This document shows positions 1 through 9,372 of a DNA stretch of 19,517 nt, in pieces. Within the stretch, counting starts at the first letter, position 1. Every line of letters starts with the position of its first letter. Position numbers and translations under genes: made by a program. The notes beneath the pieces are model-generated. The model was not told the DNA's origin, ran no database searches, and was given only the letters and a program-made list of their open reading frames with translations. This DNA comes from Syntrophomonadaceae bacterium (lineage in GTDB: Bacteria; Bacillota; Dethiobacteria; DTU022): contig SLQM01000126.1 in assembly GCA_007131435.1 (NCBI GenBank), positions 1-19,517 of the forward strand, read 5' to 3'.

Positions 1-898
1 AATTCATTATTAATATCGCGTATGTAACTCCTTCCGGCAGTGAACCCCAGATCCTGATTAACATGGTGATCAGGCCACAGCCTATGCCAAATATTAATCT
101 ACCAACAGGAGTTACCGGGGTTGTCACCATATCTGTAGCCATATATAGGGCGCCAAGCATCACTCCACCGGCAAGAACGTGAAACAGTCCGGTCATCAGG
201 TGATTATTGTAAAAACCGCCACCGAATAATGCACCCAAAATAAAAACAGTTCCGATGTAGCCTAAAGGTATCCGCCAGTCAATATGCCCTTTGTAGTAAA
301 GCCAGGCGCCCCCCAAAAGCAGGGCCAGGGCAGATGTTTCGCCCAGGCAGCCAGGAACAGTTCCAATAAAAAACTGGGTCAAACTGTAAGAAAGCGCTTC
401 TTCCTGACCTGCCAGGGCAGTTGCCCCGGTTACAGCAGATATATCGGCCCCGAAAGCAAATGGCTGGGGTGTAGGCCAAACCCTTCCTGCCATGTGGCCA
501 CCCCATGATACCAGCACAATTGCCCGTCCAACCAGGGCAGGGTTAAATATGTTGTAACCGATTCCACCAAACACCTGCTTGCCAATAATGATCGAAGCCG
601 CAGAGCCAACTACTACCAACCACCAGGGTGGTGAAGCAGGCAGAACCATGGCAAACAATAGCCCGGTGACTGCCGCACTGCCATCATTAAATATATCTTT
701 CTTGCGAAGCCATAGAGCTTCAACAAGCATTGCCGTAATTACTGATAAAACCATTGTTATCAAAGCCTGGTAGCCGAAAAGAAGAACTGCCATCAGGGCT
801 ACCGGGAAAAGAGCAATTAAAACGTCTGTCATGACGCTCTGCACAGATTCAATAGAACGTACATGAGGAGAAGGTGACACTATCATTGTTTTATCCAT
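1..898 (-). CDS. rnfD: Rnf electron transport complex subunit D (partial, C-terminus off the left edge)
   Basis: This is a membrane subunit of the Rnf complex, which couples ferredoxin oxidation by NAD+ to ion pumping and carries a covalently bound FMN. The frame is open from an ATG at 898 to the window edge, giving about 299 codons with no stop. The N-terminus reads MDKTMIVSPSPHVRS. Many hydrophobic segments follow, then VTGATALAG, where the second Thr (about residue 160) matches the flavinylated Thr of the RnfD/NqrB family. The visible end, GSLPEGVTYAILIMN, matches the conserved family C-terminus, so only a short tail is probably missing. A purine-rich AGGGAGG lies just upstream of the start. 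The gene begins 30 bp after the rnfC stop, so the two are cotranscribed. The rest of the complex (G, E, A, B) would be expected beyond the left edge. Confidence 0.95.
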   Translation of the reverse strand, partial: MDKTMIVSPSPHVRSIESVQSVMTDVLIALFPVALMAVLLFGYQALITMVLSVITAMLVEALWLRKKDIFNDGSAAVTGLLFAMVLPASPPWWLVVVGSAASIIIGKQVFGGIGYNIFNPALVGRAIVLVSWGGHMAGRVWPTPQPFAFGADISAVTGATALAGQEEALSYSLTQFFIGTVPGCLGETSALALLLGGAWLYYKGHIDWRIPLGYIGTVFILGALFGGGFYNNHLMTGLFHVLAGGVMLGALYMATDMVTTPVTPVGRLIFGIGCGLITMLIRIWGSLPEGVTYAILIMN

Positions 899-928
899 TT
901 ACATTACTTCCCTCCCTTGCACAACCAA

Positions 929-2254
929 TTACTTTTTATTAGCTTTTGCTATTTCCGCTTTTGCTATACGTATCCATTGGACTAAAGGGATTTTTGAAGG
1001 ACAAACATAAGCACAGCATCCGCATTCAAAACAGTCCATGGCATGCAATTTCTCAGCTTTTTTGAACATTTCATGTTCTGCCGCCTGGGCAATTGAAGTT
1101 GGCATTAACTGGACCGGGCAATGGTCTACACACTTGGCACAGCGAATACATGGGCTGATTTCTGCCAGGTAAACATCATCGCCGGTTAAGGCCAGGATAC
1201 CGGAAGTTCCTTTAATAACCGGGATATCCGGGCTCGGTTGAGCCAGTCCCATCATGGGTCCCCCAATTACCAGCTTCACTGTATCTTCTTTTAATCCACC
1301 ACACTGTTCCAGAACATCGCTGACAAGGGTTCCTATTCTGACCAACAGGTTTTGGGGGCGGTTAATCCCCGCTCCGGTGACTGTCACTACCCTGTCCACC
1401 AGGGGTTTGCCTTCCCTGACAGCGTTAGTTATTGCCACGGCTGTTCCCACGTTGTGGTTTACTACCCCCACATCCAGGGGCAGTCCACCTGCCGGAACAA
1501 TGCGGCCGGTAGTAACCTGGATCAGCATTTTTTCCGCCCCCTGCGGGTATTTCGTGTGAAGCGAGGCTACAGTTATGTTACCCTCTTCTGCTACCTGCTG
1601 CTCTAAAACTTTCAGTGCATCGGTCTTGTTATCTTCAACACCGATCACACCTTTTTCTGCACCAAGCGCTTTTATCATCATTTTTAAACCGAAAACAATT
1701 TCTTCCGGTTTTTCCAACATAACCCTGTGATCAGCAGTAAGGTAAGGTTCACATTCTGCACCGTTTATAACAACAATATCGATCTTCTTCTCCGGTGGGG
1801 GAGAAAGTTTTACATGCGCCGGAAAAGTCGCCCCTCCAAGACCGACAATACCAGCTTCCCTTACTATCTCCCTGATTTGTTCCGGGGTCAGGTTACCAGG
1901 GTCCCCGGGCGGTTTAATGCTTTCATCCCACTTTTCTTCACCATCAGACTCTATGGTTATGGCTTCAACAGGCCGTCCCAAGGGGTGATTGTAGGGTCCG
2001 ATAGCTGTGATTTTTCCCGAAACAGAAGCATGGATCGGTGCAGAAACAAAGCCACTGCTTTGAGCAATTTTTTGGCCAATTTTTACTTCCGTGCCAACTT
2101 CAATCGCCTCCAGTGGCTCACAGGGTGCACCAATATGCTGCTGTAGGGGAATAACCACTTTTCCAGGAGTTTTCATCTCGGTTACCGCCATAGTTGCCGT
2201 TAGCTCTTTATGGTAATCGGGATGGATACCTCCTTTAAAGACAGTGCTGCCCAT
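929..2254 (-). CDS. rnfC: Rnf electron transport complex subunit C
   Basis: RnfC is the peripheral iron-sulfur/flavin subunit thought to hold the NAD(H) site of the Rnf complex. The 441-residue protein has the family N-terminal motif FKGGIHP, the nucleotide/FMN-binding glycine loop GLGGATFPAHVK (about 138-149) and NGAECEPYLT (164-173). Near the C-terminus are two [4Fe-4S] motifs: C369, C372, C375, C379 and C408, C411, C414, C418. It ends soon after the second motif, so it lacks the long repetitive C-terminal extension of proteobacterial RnfC. That short form is usual in Firmicutes. The ATG at 2254 is preceded by an AAGGGTGA ribosome binding site. It appears to be the first gene of the rnf operon, in order C then D, but I could not pick a convincing promoter in the 213-bp gap upstream. 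Confidence 0.97.
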   Translation of the reverse strand: MGSTVFKGGIHPDYHKELTATMAVTEMKTPGKVVIPLQQHIGAPCEPLEAIEVGTEVKIGQKIAQSSGFVSAPIHASVSGKITAIGPYNHPLGRPVEAITIESDGEEKWDESIKPPGDPGNLTPEQIREIVREAGIVGLGGATFPAHVKLSPPPEKKIDIVVINGAECEPYLTADHRVMLEKPEEIVFGLKMMIKALGAEKGVIGVEDNKTDALKVLEQQVAEEGNITVASLHTKYPQGAEKMLIQVTTGRIVPAGGLPLDVGVVNHNVGTAVAITNAVREGKPLVDRVVTVTGAGINRPQNLLVRIGTLVSDVLEQCGGLKEDTVKLVIGGPMMGLAQPSPDIPVIKGTSGILALTGDDVYLAEISPCIRCAKCVDHCPVQLMPTSIAQAAEHEMFKKAEKLHAMDCFECGCCAYVCPSKIPLVQWIRIAKAEIAKANKK

Positions 2255-2467
2255 ATAAAATGTTCACCCTTTCTATAATTATGTAACTAATGATCCTGCA
2301 ACGAAACTTTGTTATTCAACATTCTTCGCCAGGCTGCAAAGGCTGCATATTTGGTCACCTTTTGCTGTGGTGCTAATTTATAAACACCTACTATCTTTTC
2401 GAGAAATATCGCTAAATTCCTGCAAAAAGTTAAGCATTAAATGATCTCTAAATTAAGATTCAGCTTC

Positions 2468-3823
2468 TCAGCCATTTTTGTCATGCCAGTAAGCACGCAC
2501 GTCGCTTACAGTATACAGGGAACCTGTTACTAAAACTGCATCTTCAGGACCGGCAAGTTCTAAAGCAATATCAATAGCCCGGCCATGTTCATCCAACACC
2601 TGATAGCTGTTGCCCAGGTTTAAATTTTTAACAGCAAAGTCTGCCAGTTCTGAAGGCTCAGCAGCCCTGGGCAGGGTTGGTTTTGTAAAGACAACAGTAT
2701 CTGCAAGGGGCAGAATGTCCCTGAGCATAGCGCCTGTATCTTTATCTTCCAGCATGCCGACTACCAGGATAAGCTTGTTATAACGAAAATAGGCCGGTAG
2801 TGATTCTGCCAGTTTTTTCATCGCTGCCGGGTTGTGGGCCCCGTCCATGATCAGCAAAGGGTTCTTACTTAACAGTTCCAGCCTTCCAGGCCAATTAGTA
2901 ACAGCAAGGCCTTCCCTGATAGAGTTTTCATCAACGATGATATTTTCTTTTTTTAATATTTCAAGGGCAGCAATAGCTGTGCCTGCATTTATAACCTGGT
3001 ATGCACCCCTGAGTGGAATAAAAAGGTCTTTTAGCTGCAGTTCAATACCGGAGTAATCAAAAAATTGGCCATCCTCAGTAATGCGTCCCTGTACTGCGTA
3101 GGGTGTTTGAACAGTTCCAAGTGCCATGTGCCCTGGTAATAATATTACCCTGTTAAAAGATGCATTGAGGTTTTCGCAGCGGCCCTGGAACAGGTTAAGA
3201 ACCTTTTGGTCATCCGCTGCCGTTAAAAGTGGCCTTCCTTCTTTAATGATTCCTGCTTTTTCGGCAGCTATGGCCTCAATTGTATTGCCAAGGACATCAG
3301 TATGTTCCAGGCTGATATTTGTAATAATGCTTAAAAGGGGATCTACTACATTTGTAGCATCCAATCTGCCGCCCAGGCCAACCTCCAAAACAACCAGGTC
3401 TACATCCTGGCGTGAAAAATAGGTTAGCGCAAGGGCTGTTACAACCTCAAACTCTGTTAGGGGTCCCAGCCTGGGATCACTACTGATATTCTCTACCAGC
3501 GGATGTGCCTGGTTAACGAGCTCAATTAATTCGCCGTGATCTATATCATTGCCATTAACAGCCATTCTGTTGGTGAAAGAAAGCAGGTAAGGTGAAGTAT
3601 AGAGGCCTATTCTATAACCTGCAGCCCTCAGTGCAGAGGCCAGCATAGCTGCTGTTGAACCCTTCCCGTTAGTCCCGCCTATGTGGACAAACCTGATCCG
3701 GTGATGCGGGTTGCCCAGCATTTCAAGTAAAGCCGATATTCTTTCCAAACCCGGCCTGACTCCAAAACGGCCCAATCCATGGATCCATTCCAGGGCTTTC
3801 ATGTATAACTGTTCTTTATCCAT
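2468..3823 (-). CDS. folC: Bifunctional folylpolyglutamate synthase / dihydrofolate synthase
   Basis: This enzyme adds glutamate to dihydropteroate (making dihydrofolate) and/or extends the polyglutamate tail of folates, using ATP in the cytoplasm. The 451-residue protein shows the Mur-ligase-like P-loop GTNGKGST (50-57), the following GLYTSPYL, then GLGGRLDATNVVDP, AEKAGIIK, WPGRLE and, in the C-terminal domain, DGAHNPAAM. All of these are typical of FolC. Length is normal for the family. The ATG is only 3 bp beyond the valS stop, so translation is probably coupled to valS. A valS-folC pairing is common in Firmicutes. The two FolC activities cannot be told apart by sequence reading alone. 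Confidence 0.96.
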   Translation of the reverse strand: MDKEQLYMKALEWIHGLGRFGVRPGLERISALLEMLGNPHHRIRFVHIGGTNGKGSTAAMLASALRAAGYRIGLYTSPYLLSFTNRMAVNGNDIDHGELIELVNQAHPLVENISSDPRLGPLTEFEVVTALALTYFSRQDVDLVVLEVGLGGRLDATNVVDPLLSIITNISLEHTDVLGNTIEAIAAEKAGIIKEGRPLLTAADDQKVLNLFQGRCENLNASFNRVILLPGHMALGTVQTPYAVQGRITEDGQFFDYSGIELQLKDLFIPLRGAYQVINAGTAIAALEILKKENIIVDENSIREGLAVTNWPGRLELLSKNPLLIMDGAHNPAAMKKLAESLPAYFRYNKLILVVGMLEDKDTGAMLRDILPLADTVVFTKPTLPRAAEPSELADFAVKNLNLGNSYQVLDEHGRAIDIALELAGPEDAVLVTGSLYTVSDVRAYWHDKNG

Positions 3824-3826
3824 CTA

Positions 3827-6508
3827 CTACTTAAGCTCCCCTAACCTTTGCCGCAATTTTGAAAGCCTGCTTTCCTGCTCTTCGCGGCGTGCTCTTTCCT
3901 TGCCAACCACTTCCGGGGGAGCTTTCCTGATAAATTCTTCGTTGTTCAGCTTCCCTTCCGTCCTTTTAATCTCTGCAAGTAACTGTTCTACCTCTTTTTC
4001 AAGGCGGGAAGTTTCAGCTTCAACATCAACAACGCCTTCCAGGGGCAGGTAAACCTCAACCCCTTCGCTGATGATCGCAGTAAGTGCCTGCTCCGGCTTG
4101 ACTGCATCCGGATCTACAGTTAACGGTTCGGCAAAAGCCAGTTTCGCCAGGTGGTGCCGCTCTTGATCAAGGCAGGCAGCAGTTCTATTACCGGCCCTGA
4201 TGGTTACTGCGGTTCTGTTTCCCGGGACAAGCTGAACCTGGCTTCTAAGGTTCCTGATTGCCCGGACAACCTCCTGGAATTGACCCATATCGTAAGCCTC
4301 TTCGGGAAAAGCAAGTTGATCTGAAACAGTCGGCCATGAAGATACTACCAGGGCTTGTTCTTTACGGTTAGGCAGCTGCTGCCAAATTTCCTCGGAGATA
4401 AAGGGCATAAAAGGATGCAGCATGCGCATTACCCCATCAAGCAGAAATACCAGCAGGCTGCGTGTTCGCTGCCTGTCCTGTTCAGCTATTTCACTTTTCT
4501 CCTTATTATAGAGAAACTGTTTGCTCATCTCAAGGTACCAGTCACAGTAATCGTTCCACAGAAACTCGTAAACCAGGCGGGCTGCTTCTCCCAGTTCATA
4601 TGATTCAAGGGAGCTGTTTACTCCCTTTAAAGTATCGTTATAGCGGTGTAAAATCCAGCGGTCAGCTCTATTTAGTCCAGATTTATCACCCTTTGGATCA
4701 AAAGCTGGAAAACTGATTTCCTTTTGATTTTCATCTTTCAGGTTCATCAGGACAAAACGTGATGCATTCCAGATCTTGTTCGCAAAATTCCGGCCGGCTT
4801 CGACACTTTCCTGGCGGAAACGCTGGTCATTGCCGGGCGCCTGCCCGGTAACAAGGGTAAAGCGCAGTGTATCAGCTCCGTAGTTTTCGATTACTTCCAG
4901 GGGATCAATTCCATTGCCAAGGGACTTGCTCATCTTTCTTCCTTCAGCGTCCCTGACCAGGCCGGTTATATAAACGGTGTGAAAAGGTACTTCCTGCATG
5001 AAGGCCAGGCCCATAAACATCATACGGGCAACCCAGAAATAGATAATATCATATGCTGTAACAAGCACGGATGTTGGATAGAAATGTTCCAGGTCCGGCG
5101 TCTTTTCAGGCCAGCCAAGCGTAGAAAATGGCCAGAGCGCTGAACTAAACCAGGTGTCAAGGACATCGGGATCCTGCTCAAGCTTACCGCTTCCACAGGC
5201 CGGGCAGCTTTCAGGCTGAGAGTAATCAACAATTAACTCCCCGCAGGCACAATACCAGGCAGGTATCCTGTGGCCCCACCAGATCTGGCGGGAAATGCAC
5301 CAATCCCGTATATTTTCCACCCAGTTCTGGTAGATCTTCGTGAAGCGGGAGGGGACAAATACTGTCAACTCATCACTTACTGCTTCCAAGGCAGGTTCTG
5401 CCAGCGGTTTCATTTTTACAAACCACTGCCTTGATATGAGGGGCTCTACAACGGTGCTGCAGCGCTGGCACCTTCCGAGCGAATGTTCGTGGTCTTCCAT
5501 TTTTTCAATTAAACCAAGCGCTTTAAGGTCGGCTATTACCTGCTTGCGGCAATCATAGCGATCCATCCCCTGGTAAGGCCCTGTAGCTTCAGTCATCTTG
5601 GCATCTTCATCAATCGCCTTAATAACTTCAAGACTATGACGCTGGCTGATGGCAAAGTCATTCGGATCATGGCCAGGTGTAACCTTTACAGCGCCACTGC
5701 CAAATTCGGGGTCAACATAATCATCTGCGACAATGGGAATTTCCCGGTCAAGCAGGGGCAAAGTAACCTTTTTATTATGTAATTTTTTATAACGCCTATC
5801 TTCTGGATGAACGGCTACTGCTGTATCACCAAGCATTGTTTCCGGGCGGGTTGTAGCTACTGTAATAAAACCGTTGCCATCTATTAGGGGGTAGCGGATA
5901 TGGGTTATGGTAGAAGACTCTTCCTCATGTTCAACTTCAATATCTGAAAGGGCAGTATGACAGCGGGGGCACCAGTTAATCATGTAATCTCCACGATAAA
6001 TCAGGCCGCGCCGGTAGAGGTCAACAAAAACTTTGCGAACAGCCCTGGAACAGCCTTCATCCATTGTAAAGCGCTCCCTTGACCAGTCACATGACATGCC
6101 CAGCCTGTAAAGCTGCTTTGTTATCCGGGCATGGTAAGTATCTTTCCACTCCCAAACCTTATTCAAAAAAGCTTCCCGCCCCAGATCTTTACTATTCACA
6201 CCTTCCTCGGCCAGGTGCTTTTCAACAACATTCTGTGTCGCGATGCCGGCATGATCACAGCCCGGAAGCCAAAGAGTATCAAAACCCTGCATCCTTTTCC
6301 AGCGAATTAATATATCCTGGATAGTATTATTCAGGGCATGCCCCATGTGGAGTGATCCGGTTACATTCGGCGGCGGGATAACTATAGTATAGGGAGACAA
6401 TTGCGTGTTGCGCGCAGCCTTAAAATATTCGCCATCCAGCCAAAACTGGTAGAGCTTTTCTTCTACTGCAGCCGGATCATATGCAGGGGACAGCGTTGTT
6501 TCAGACAT
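3827..6508 (-). CDS. valS: Valyl-tRNA synthetase
   Basis: This class I aminoacyl-tRNA synthetase charges tRNA-Val. The 893-residue protein carries the HIGH signature as HMGH (54-57, within PPPNVTGSLHMGHALN) and KMSKS at 525-529. It has a large inserted editing domain, the motif DWCISRQIWWGHRIPAW, and cysteine pairs (CACG and CPACGSG) that suggest a zinc-binding insert. The last roughly 70 residues are a charged coiled coil, the tRNA-binding arm seen in bacterial ValRS. The ATG follows TGAGGTGA. Unlike many Firmicutes synthetase genes there is no room for a T-box leader: only 88 bp separate it from the upstream gene, and a promoter lies in that gap. It is followed directly by folC. Confidence 0.98.
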   Translation of the reverse strand: MSETTLSPAYDPAAVEEKLYQFWLDGEYFKAARNTQLSPYTIVIPPPNVTGSLHMGHALNNTIQDILIRWKRMQGFDTLWLPGCDHAGIATQNVVEKHLAEEGVNSKDLGREAFLNKVWEWKDTYHARITKQLYRLGMSCDWSRERFTMDEGCSRAVRKVFVDLYRRGLIYRGDYMINWCPRCHTALSDIEVEHEEESSTITHIRYPLIDGNGFITVATTRPETMLGDTAVAVHPEDRRYKKLHNKKVTLPLLDREIPIVADDYVDPEFGSGAVKVTPGHDPNDFAISQRHSLEVIKAIDEDAKMTEATGPYQGMDRYDCRKQVIADLKALGLIEKMEDHEHSLGRCQRCSTVVEPLISRQWFVKMKPLAEPALEAVSDELTVFVPSRFTKIYQNWVENIRDWCISRQIWWGHRIPAWYCACGELIVDYSQPESCPACGSGKLEQDPDVLDTWFSSALWPFSTLGWPEKTPDLEHFYPTSVLVTAYDIIYFWVARMMFMGLAFMQEVPFHTVYITGLVRDAEGRKMSKSLGNGIDPLEVIENYGADTLRFTLVTGQAPGNDQRFRQESVEAGRNFANKIWNASRFVLMNLKDENQKEISFPAFDPKGDKSGLNRADRWILHRYNDTLKGVNSSLESYELGEAARLVYEFLWNDYCDWYLEMSKQFLYNKEKSEIAEQDRQRTRSLLVFLLDGVMRMLHPFMPFISEEIWQQLPNRKEQALVVSSWPTVSDQLAFPEEAYDMGQFQEVVRAIRNLRSQVQLVPGNRTAVTIRAGNRTAACLDQERHHLAKLAFAEPLTVDPDAVKPEQALTAIISEGVEVYLPLEGVVDVEAETSRLEKEVEQLLAEIKRTEGKLNNEEFIRKAPPEVVGKERARREEQESRLSKLRQRLGELK

Positions 6509-6554
6509 TATTTCACCTCAAGTATTAAAATCGTTCCGGGCAGTTGCCTTTACA

Positions 6555-6583
6555 ATTATACTTTGGTCATTTAGCAAATACAA
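6555..6583 (-). promoter_or_regulatory. Putative sigma-A promoter for valS-folC
   Basis: On the minus strand a perfect -10 hexamer TATAAT (6560-6555) lies 17 bp after a weak -35, TTGTAT (6583-6578). The predicted transcription start falls about 40 nt before the valS ATG. This is a pattern call. The -10 and spacing are ideal, but the -35 matches only its TTG. Confidence 0.55.
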
Positions 6584-6596
6584 GGTAAAACTAAAT

Positions 6597-7520
6597 CTAT
6601 TTCTTAACATCCCAGTAGAGGGCATTTATAAACTGCTTAATATTGATCCTTGTTTTGCTGGGCAAATCCCCTGCGCTTTCTATCTCTTTCATTCTCAGCC
6701 TTAATTCTCCAAAATCAAAAAACTTGGGACCGTATCTCTCAAAAGTAGGGTTGTTGTAATCTTCAATACCAAGAGCGGCTATATGTTCCATGGCATGCTT
6801 GATTGCCCTGCGCACTCTCTGCTCTATGGCCCGCACATCTGTTTTCTTTTCTTCCTCACGCAGGTATTTTTTTTTCACTGCCTGGTATAAGTCCTTTAAA
6901 TGCCGGTATTCGCCAAGGTATTTTTCTATATCCGGAACAGAGTTTAGAAAAAGTATGATCTGAACCAGATCATGGCTGCCGGGTTCGCCAATCAATCCCA
7001 GGTCGGCAAGTATTTCCCTGGTCCTTTCGCGTATGGTGTCCTTGTCAAGTATGCTCTGTGCCGGATAGCCTGCAGCCCTGCCGCCATTGCTTATATGATC
7101 CAGGGCCGCTATAGATTCTCTCATCTGCTCGAGGGACCGTTCCATTTTAAGCCTTTCTATAACTCCCCTGATTACTGCTATAACCTCAATCCTGTTAATC
7201 GGCTTGTTGATATAAAATTCAATTCCCGCAGCATAAGCCTGGGCAACCATTTCTTTTTTTTCAACCTGGGAAATCATAATTATTTTACCCCTGAAATGGC
7301 GTTTGCGAAGCTGTTCAACTACTTCTATTCCATCCTTACCTGGCATTAAGAGATCAATAATCAGTATTTCCGGCTGGTGATAAAGTACTGTACCAACAAC
7401 ATTTCCGTGCCCATCAGGCAGTTCACCAATCACTTCGCCAAGCTGTTCATCCTCGATAATCTGGCCCAGGATCCGCCGACAGACAATATCATCATCAAGT
7501 ATAAAAAAAGTAAACTCCAT
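6597..7520 (-). CDS. GlnL/YcbB-type response regulator
   Basis: This is the response regulator of the two-component pair formed with the kinase immediately upstream. The 307-residue protein starts with a receiver domain: acidic residues at D9-D11, phospho-acceptor D56 in IIDLLMPGKDG, S84, and K106 in INKPINR. A linker follows, then a C-terminal region (about 150-300, beginning near RERTREILADLG) that resembles the YcbB domain of Bacillus subtilis GlnL. GlnL, with its kinase GlnK, controls glutamine utilisation genes in response to glutamine. The ATG is 3 bp after the kinase stop, and its GGGGGAT ribosome binding site sits inside the end of the kinase gene. No terminator is obvious downstream. 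A glutamine or glutamate signal is inferred from family and from the amino-acid genes nearby. Confidence 0.85.
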   Translation of the reverse strand: MEFTFFILDDDIVCRRILGQIIEDEQLGEVIGELPDGHGNVVGTVLYHQPEILIIDLLMPGKDGIEVVEQLRKRHFRGKIIMISQVEKKEMVAQAYAAGIEFYINKPINRIEVIAVIRGVIERLKMERSLEQMRESIAALDHISNGGRAAGYPAQSILDKDTIRERTREILADLGLIGEPGSHDLVQIILFLNSVPDIEKYLGEYRHLKDLYQAVKKKYLREEEKKTDVRAIEQRVRRAIKHAMEHIAALGIEDYNNPTFERYGPKFFDFGELRLRMKEIESAGDLPSKTRINIKQFINALYWDVKK

Positions 7521-7523
7521 ATT

Positions 7524-8849
7524 TTATCCCCCGGTAAGACTTGAAACTGGAATTAAAATGATAAAGCACTTCTCAAGCTGCTTTTCCCTAAAGCAAACCC
7601 TGCCCCGGAAATTCTCAACAAGCCCTTTAACATAAGCCAGCCCAATACCTGTTGAAGGAACCCCTTCAGATGTAAACTTGGTGGTAAAGCCAGGTTCGAA
7701 AATCAGCGCCCGGTCGCGCTCTTTTATCGGTTCTCCGTTATCACAGACATATACTCTCAGGATCTTGCCCTTCATCCTTACCCTGAGACGCACATAGCCT
7801 TCTGCAGGGATAGCTTCAACGGCATTTGAAACCAGATTGTTCAGAATAGCCAGAAGTGGGTAAATCTGCTCTACTTCCGGGTCATCTTCGATCTGCATAT
7901 TAAACTGAACCATTTTTTCAAGGCTCTGGCTGTAGCTGCGATTTGTTTTAATCACCAGGTCCAATAACTCGGATAAATTCATAACCGGTTTTTCTTTCTT
8001 AATTTTTAAAACCTCTCCCAAACCGGCCAGGATTCGCATGGTGTCCTTCTTCACTTCATGAACCTCTTCTGCCACTGCAAGCGCTTCTTTTTCCAACGAC
8101 CTGTTGTTAAGCTTTAACTCTTTAAGCTGTTTATGTAGATTATAGCTTTTTGCCATTATATTTTCTATGTTTTCCATTGATTTTTGCATATAGAAAAGCT
8201 CATCGTAGAGTTCTGATGCTACAATGAGCATTTTTTCATAACTTTCCTTTTCCTGCTCGTCAAGAACCATGGTTTTTTGAAAATGGCTTATATTTACCAA
8301 ACTGATAACCAGGAATACCTGGACAGCAGACATTGCCACAAGGATGATCAGGTTGTTTAAGGCAATAATTTCATCATAAGACACTCTTACCAGTGCTTCT
8401 GAGAGATTGGAAACGGTAATGGCAATCCCCAGTACAAGTAACAGCTGCGATGAATTCCTGTGCGCCCCTTTCCTTATCCCCCCAACTCTCAGGATAATAG
8501 AAAGAACCAAAAAATAAATAACCCCGGAGTACTGGTGGGCCATCATAAAAGTAAAGTAATCGCGGGGCAACCAGAAAAAATAATCCAGCCCCACCCTAAA
8601 AAGAAGCGTTGATATGGCAACAAGAGCTGCTGTGGGAATAATAAGGAGATGGCTAAGACTTAGAATAGCGTAAACAAAGACAACAGTACCGATTGAAAAT
8701 CGAAAAGGGCCAATATCGGTTACTATAAATAGTTCTGTCGCTATAACGGTAACTATAACAACCAGTATTACTCTTTTATTGAGGGGTTTGAGCAGATACT
8801 CCGATATCCTGCCCTGTACCTTCCTCGTATAGGCGATAACCCAGGTCAA
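7524..8849 (-). CDS. GlnK-like membrane sensor histidine kinase (start uncertain)
   Basis: This is the sensor kinase partner of the following response regulator. The N-terminal half has about six hydrophobic segments (from RVILVVIVTVIATELFIV to NLIILVAMSAVQVFLVISLV). A coiled linker follows, then an unusual phospho-acceptor region EEVHEVKKD (H264 with the start used here) and an ATPase domain: N-box NNLVSNAVEAI, DNGEPI and GIGL. This pattern fits the GlnK/SpoOB-like kinase group. The start is unclear. The frame is open up to an ATG at 8942, but that would overlap korC by 167 bp, and no ATG, GTG or TTG exists between the korC stop (8776) and the first membrane segment. I chose the TTG at 8849, which has AAGAGG only 3 nt upstream. 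GTG codons at 8873 and 8870 are alternatives. It is probably translated by coupling with korC. Confidence 0.85.
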   Translation of the reverse strand: MTWVIAYTRKVQGRISEYLLKPLNKRVILVVIVTVIATELFIVTDIGPFRFSIGTVVFVYAILSLSHLLIIPTAALVAISTLLFRVGLDYFFWLPRDYFTFMMAHQYSGVIYFLVLSIILRVGGIRKGAHRNSSQLLLVLGIAITVSNLSEALVRVSYDEIIALNNLIILVAMSAVQVFLVISLVNISHFQKTMVLDEQEKESYEKMLIVASELYDELFYMQKSMENIENIMAKSYNLHKQLKELKLNNRSLEKEALAVAEEVHEVKKDTMRILAGLGEVLKIKKEKPVMNLSELLDLVIKTNRSYSQSLEKMVQFNMQIEDDPEVEQIYPLLAILNNLVSNAVEAIPAEGYVRLRVRMKGKILRVYVCDNGEPIKERDRALIFEPGFTTKFTSEGVPSTGIGLAYVKGLVENFRGRVCFREKQLEKCFIILIPVSSLTGG

Positions 8850-9354
8850 AAGCCTCTTGATTAAGCTCACCACTTCCCTTGGGAGCCATTTTGAAAATAC
8901 TATCCCTGAAGATTTCACGATCGACAAGGCCGGTAGCAGCATTTATGACGCCAAGAGCCAGCATATTCGCAACAACTTCTCTACCCAGCTGCTCCCTTGC
9001 TGCCCGGGTTATGGGAAAAGCCTGCACATTGAATTCATCACTGTAAGAACCGCTGACGAAGGTTGAGTCAACAATGATTGTGCAATCCGGTTTAACCTTT
9101 GGCATGTATTTATTAAAAGAAGCCTGGTTCATGCAAAGCAGTACTGTTGGGTTAGTAACCTTGGGGTATTCTATAGTATCTATATCTATAATAACGCCCG
9201 ACATGCTGGCACCGCCCCTGGCTTCAGGCCCATAGGATTGTGTCTGGACAACATTTTTATTATCATTAACAGCAGCATTGGCGAGAACTATGGATGCCAG
9301 TATCAGGCCCTGTCCACCTGCCCCGGTTAATAATATTTCCTGTCGATTTGCCAA
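8776..9354 (-). CDS. korC: 2-oxoacid:ferredoxin oxidoreductase, gamma subunit
   Basis: This is the small catalytic-domain subunit of a four-subunit 2-oxoacid:ferredoxin oxidoreductase, which oxidatively decarboxylates a 2-oxoacid to its CoA ester. The 192-residue protein has the family start ILLTGAGGQGLILAS and the conserved SYGPEARGGASMSGVIID. It continues through FPITRAAREQLG and VANMLALG, features of POR/KOR gamma domains. The start is a TTG at 9354, chosen because GGGAGGA lies 6-7 nt upstream and homology begins at once. It starts 18 bp after korB ends. Its final 12 or more bases overlap the open frame of the downstream kinase. Confidence 0.93.
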   Translation of the reverse strand: MANRQEILLTGAGGQGLILASIVLANAAVNDNKNVVQTQSYGPEARGGASMSGVIIDIDTIEYPKVTNPTVLLCMNQASFNKYMPKVKPDCTIIVDSTFVSGSYSDEFNVQAFPITRAAREQLGREVVANMLALGVINAATGLVDREIFRDSIFKMAPKGSGELNQEAFDLGYRLYEEGTGQDIGVSAQTPQ

Positions 9355-9372
9355 AACTATTCCTCCCGCCTT

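Noticed and set aside
2315..2332. Sigma-54-like CTGGCGAAGAATGTTGAA before rnfC
   Set aside because: The TTG element is one base too far from TGG and the invariant GC at -12 is absent.
2255..2467. Promoter for rnfC
   Set aside because: A TATAAA and other AT-rich hexamers are present, but none has an acceptable -35 at proper spacing, so no call was made.
6509..6596. Possible T-box leader before valS
   Set aside because: The gap is only 88 bp, holds a promoter, and contains no T-box-like sequence or antiterminator hairpin.
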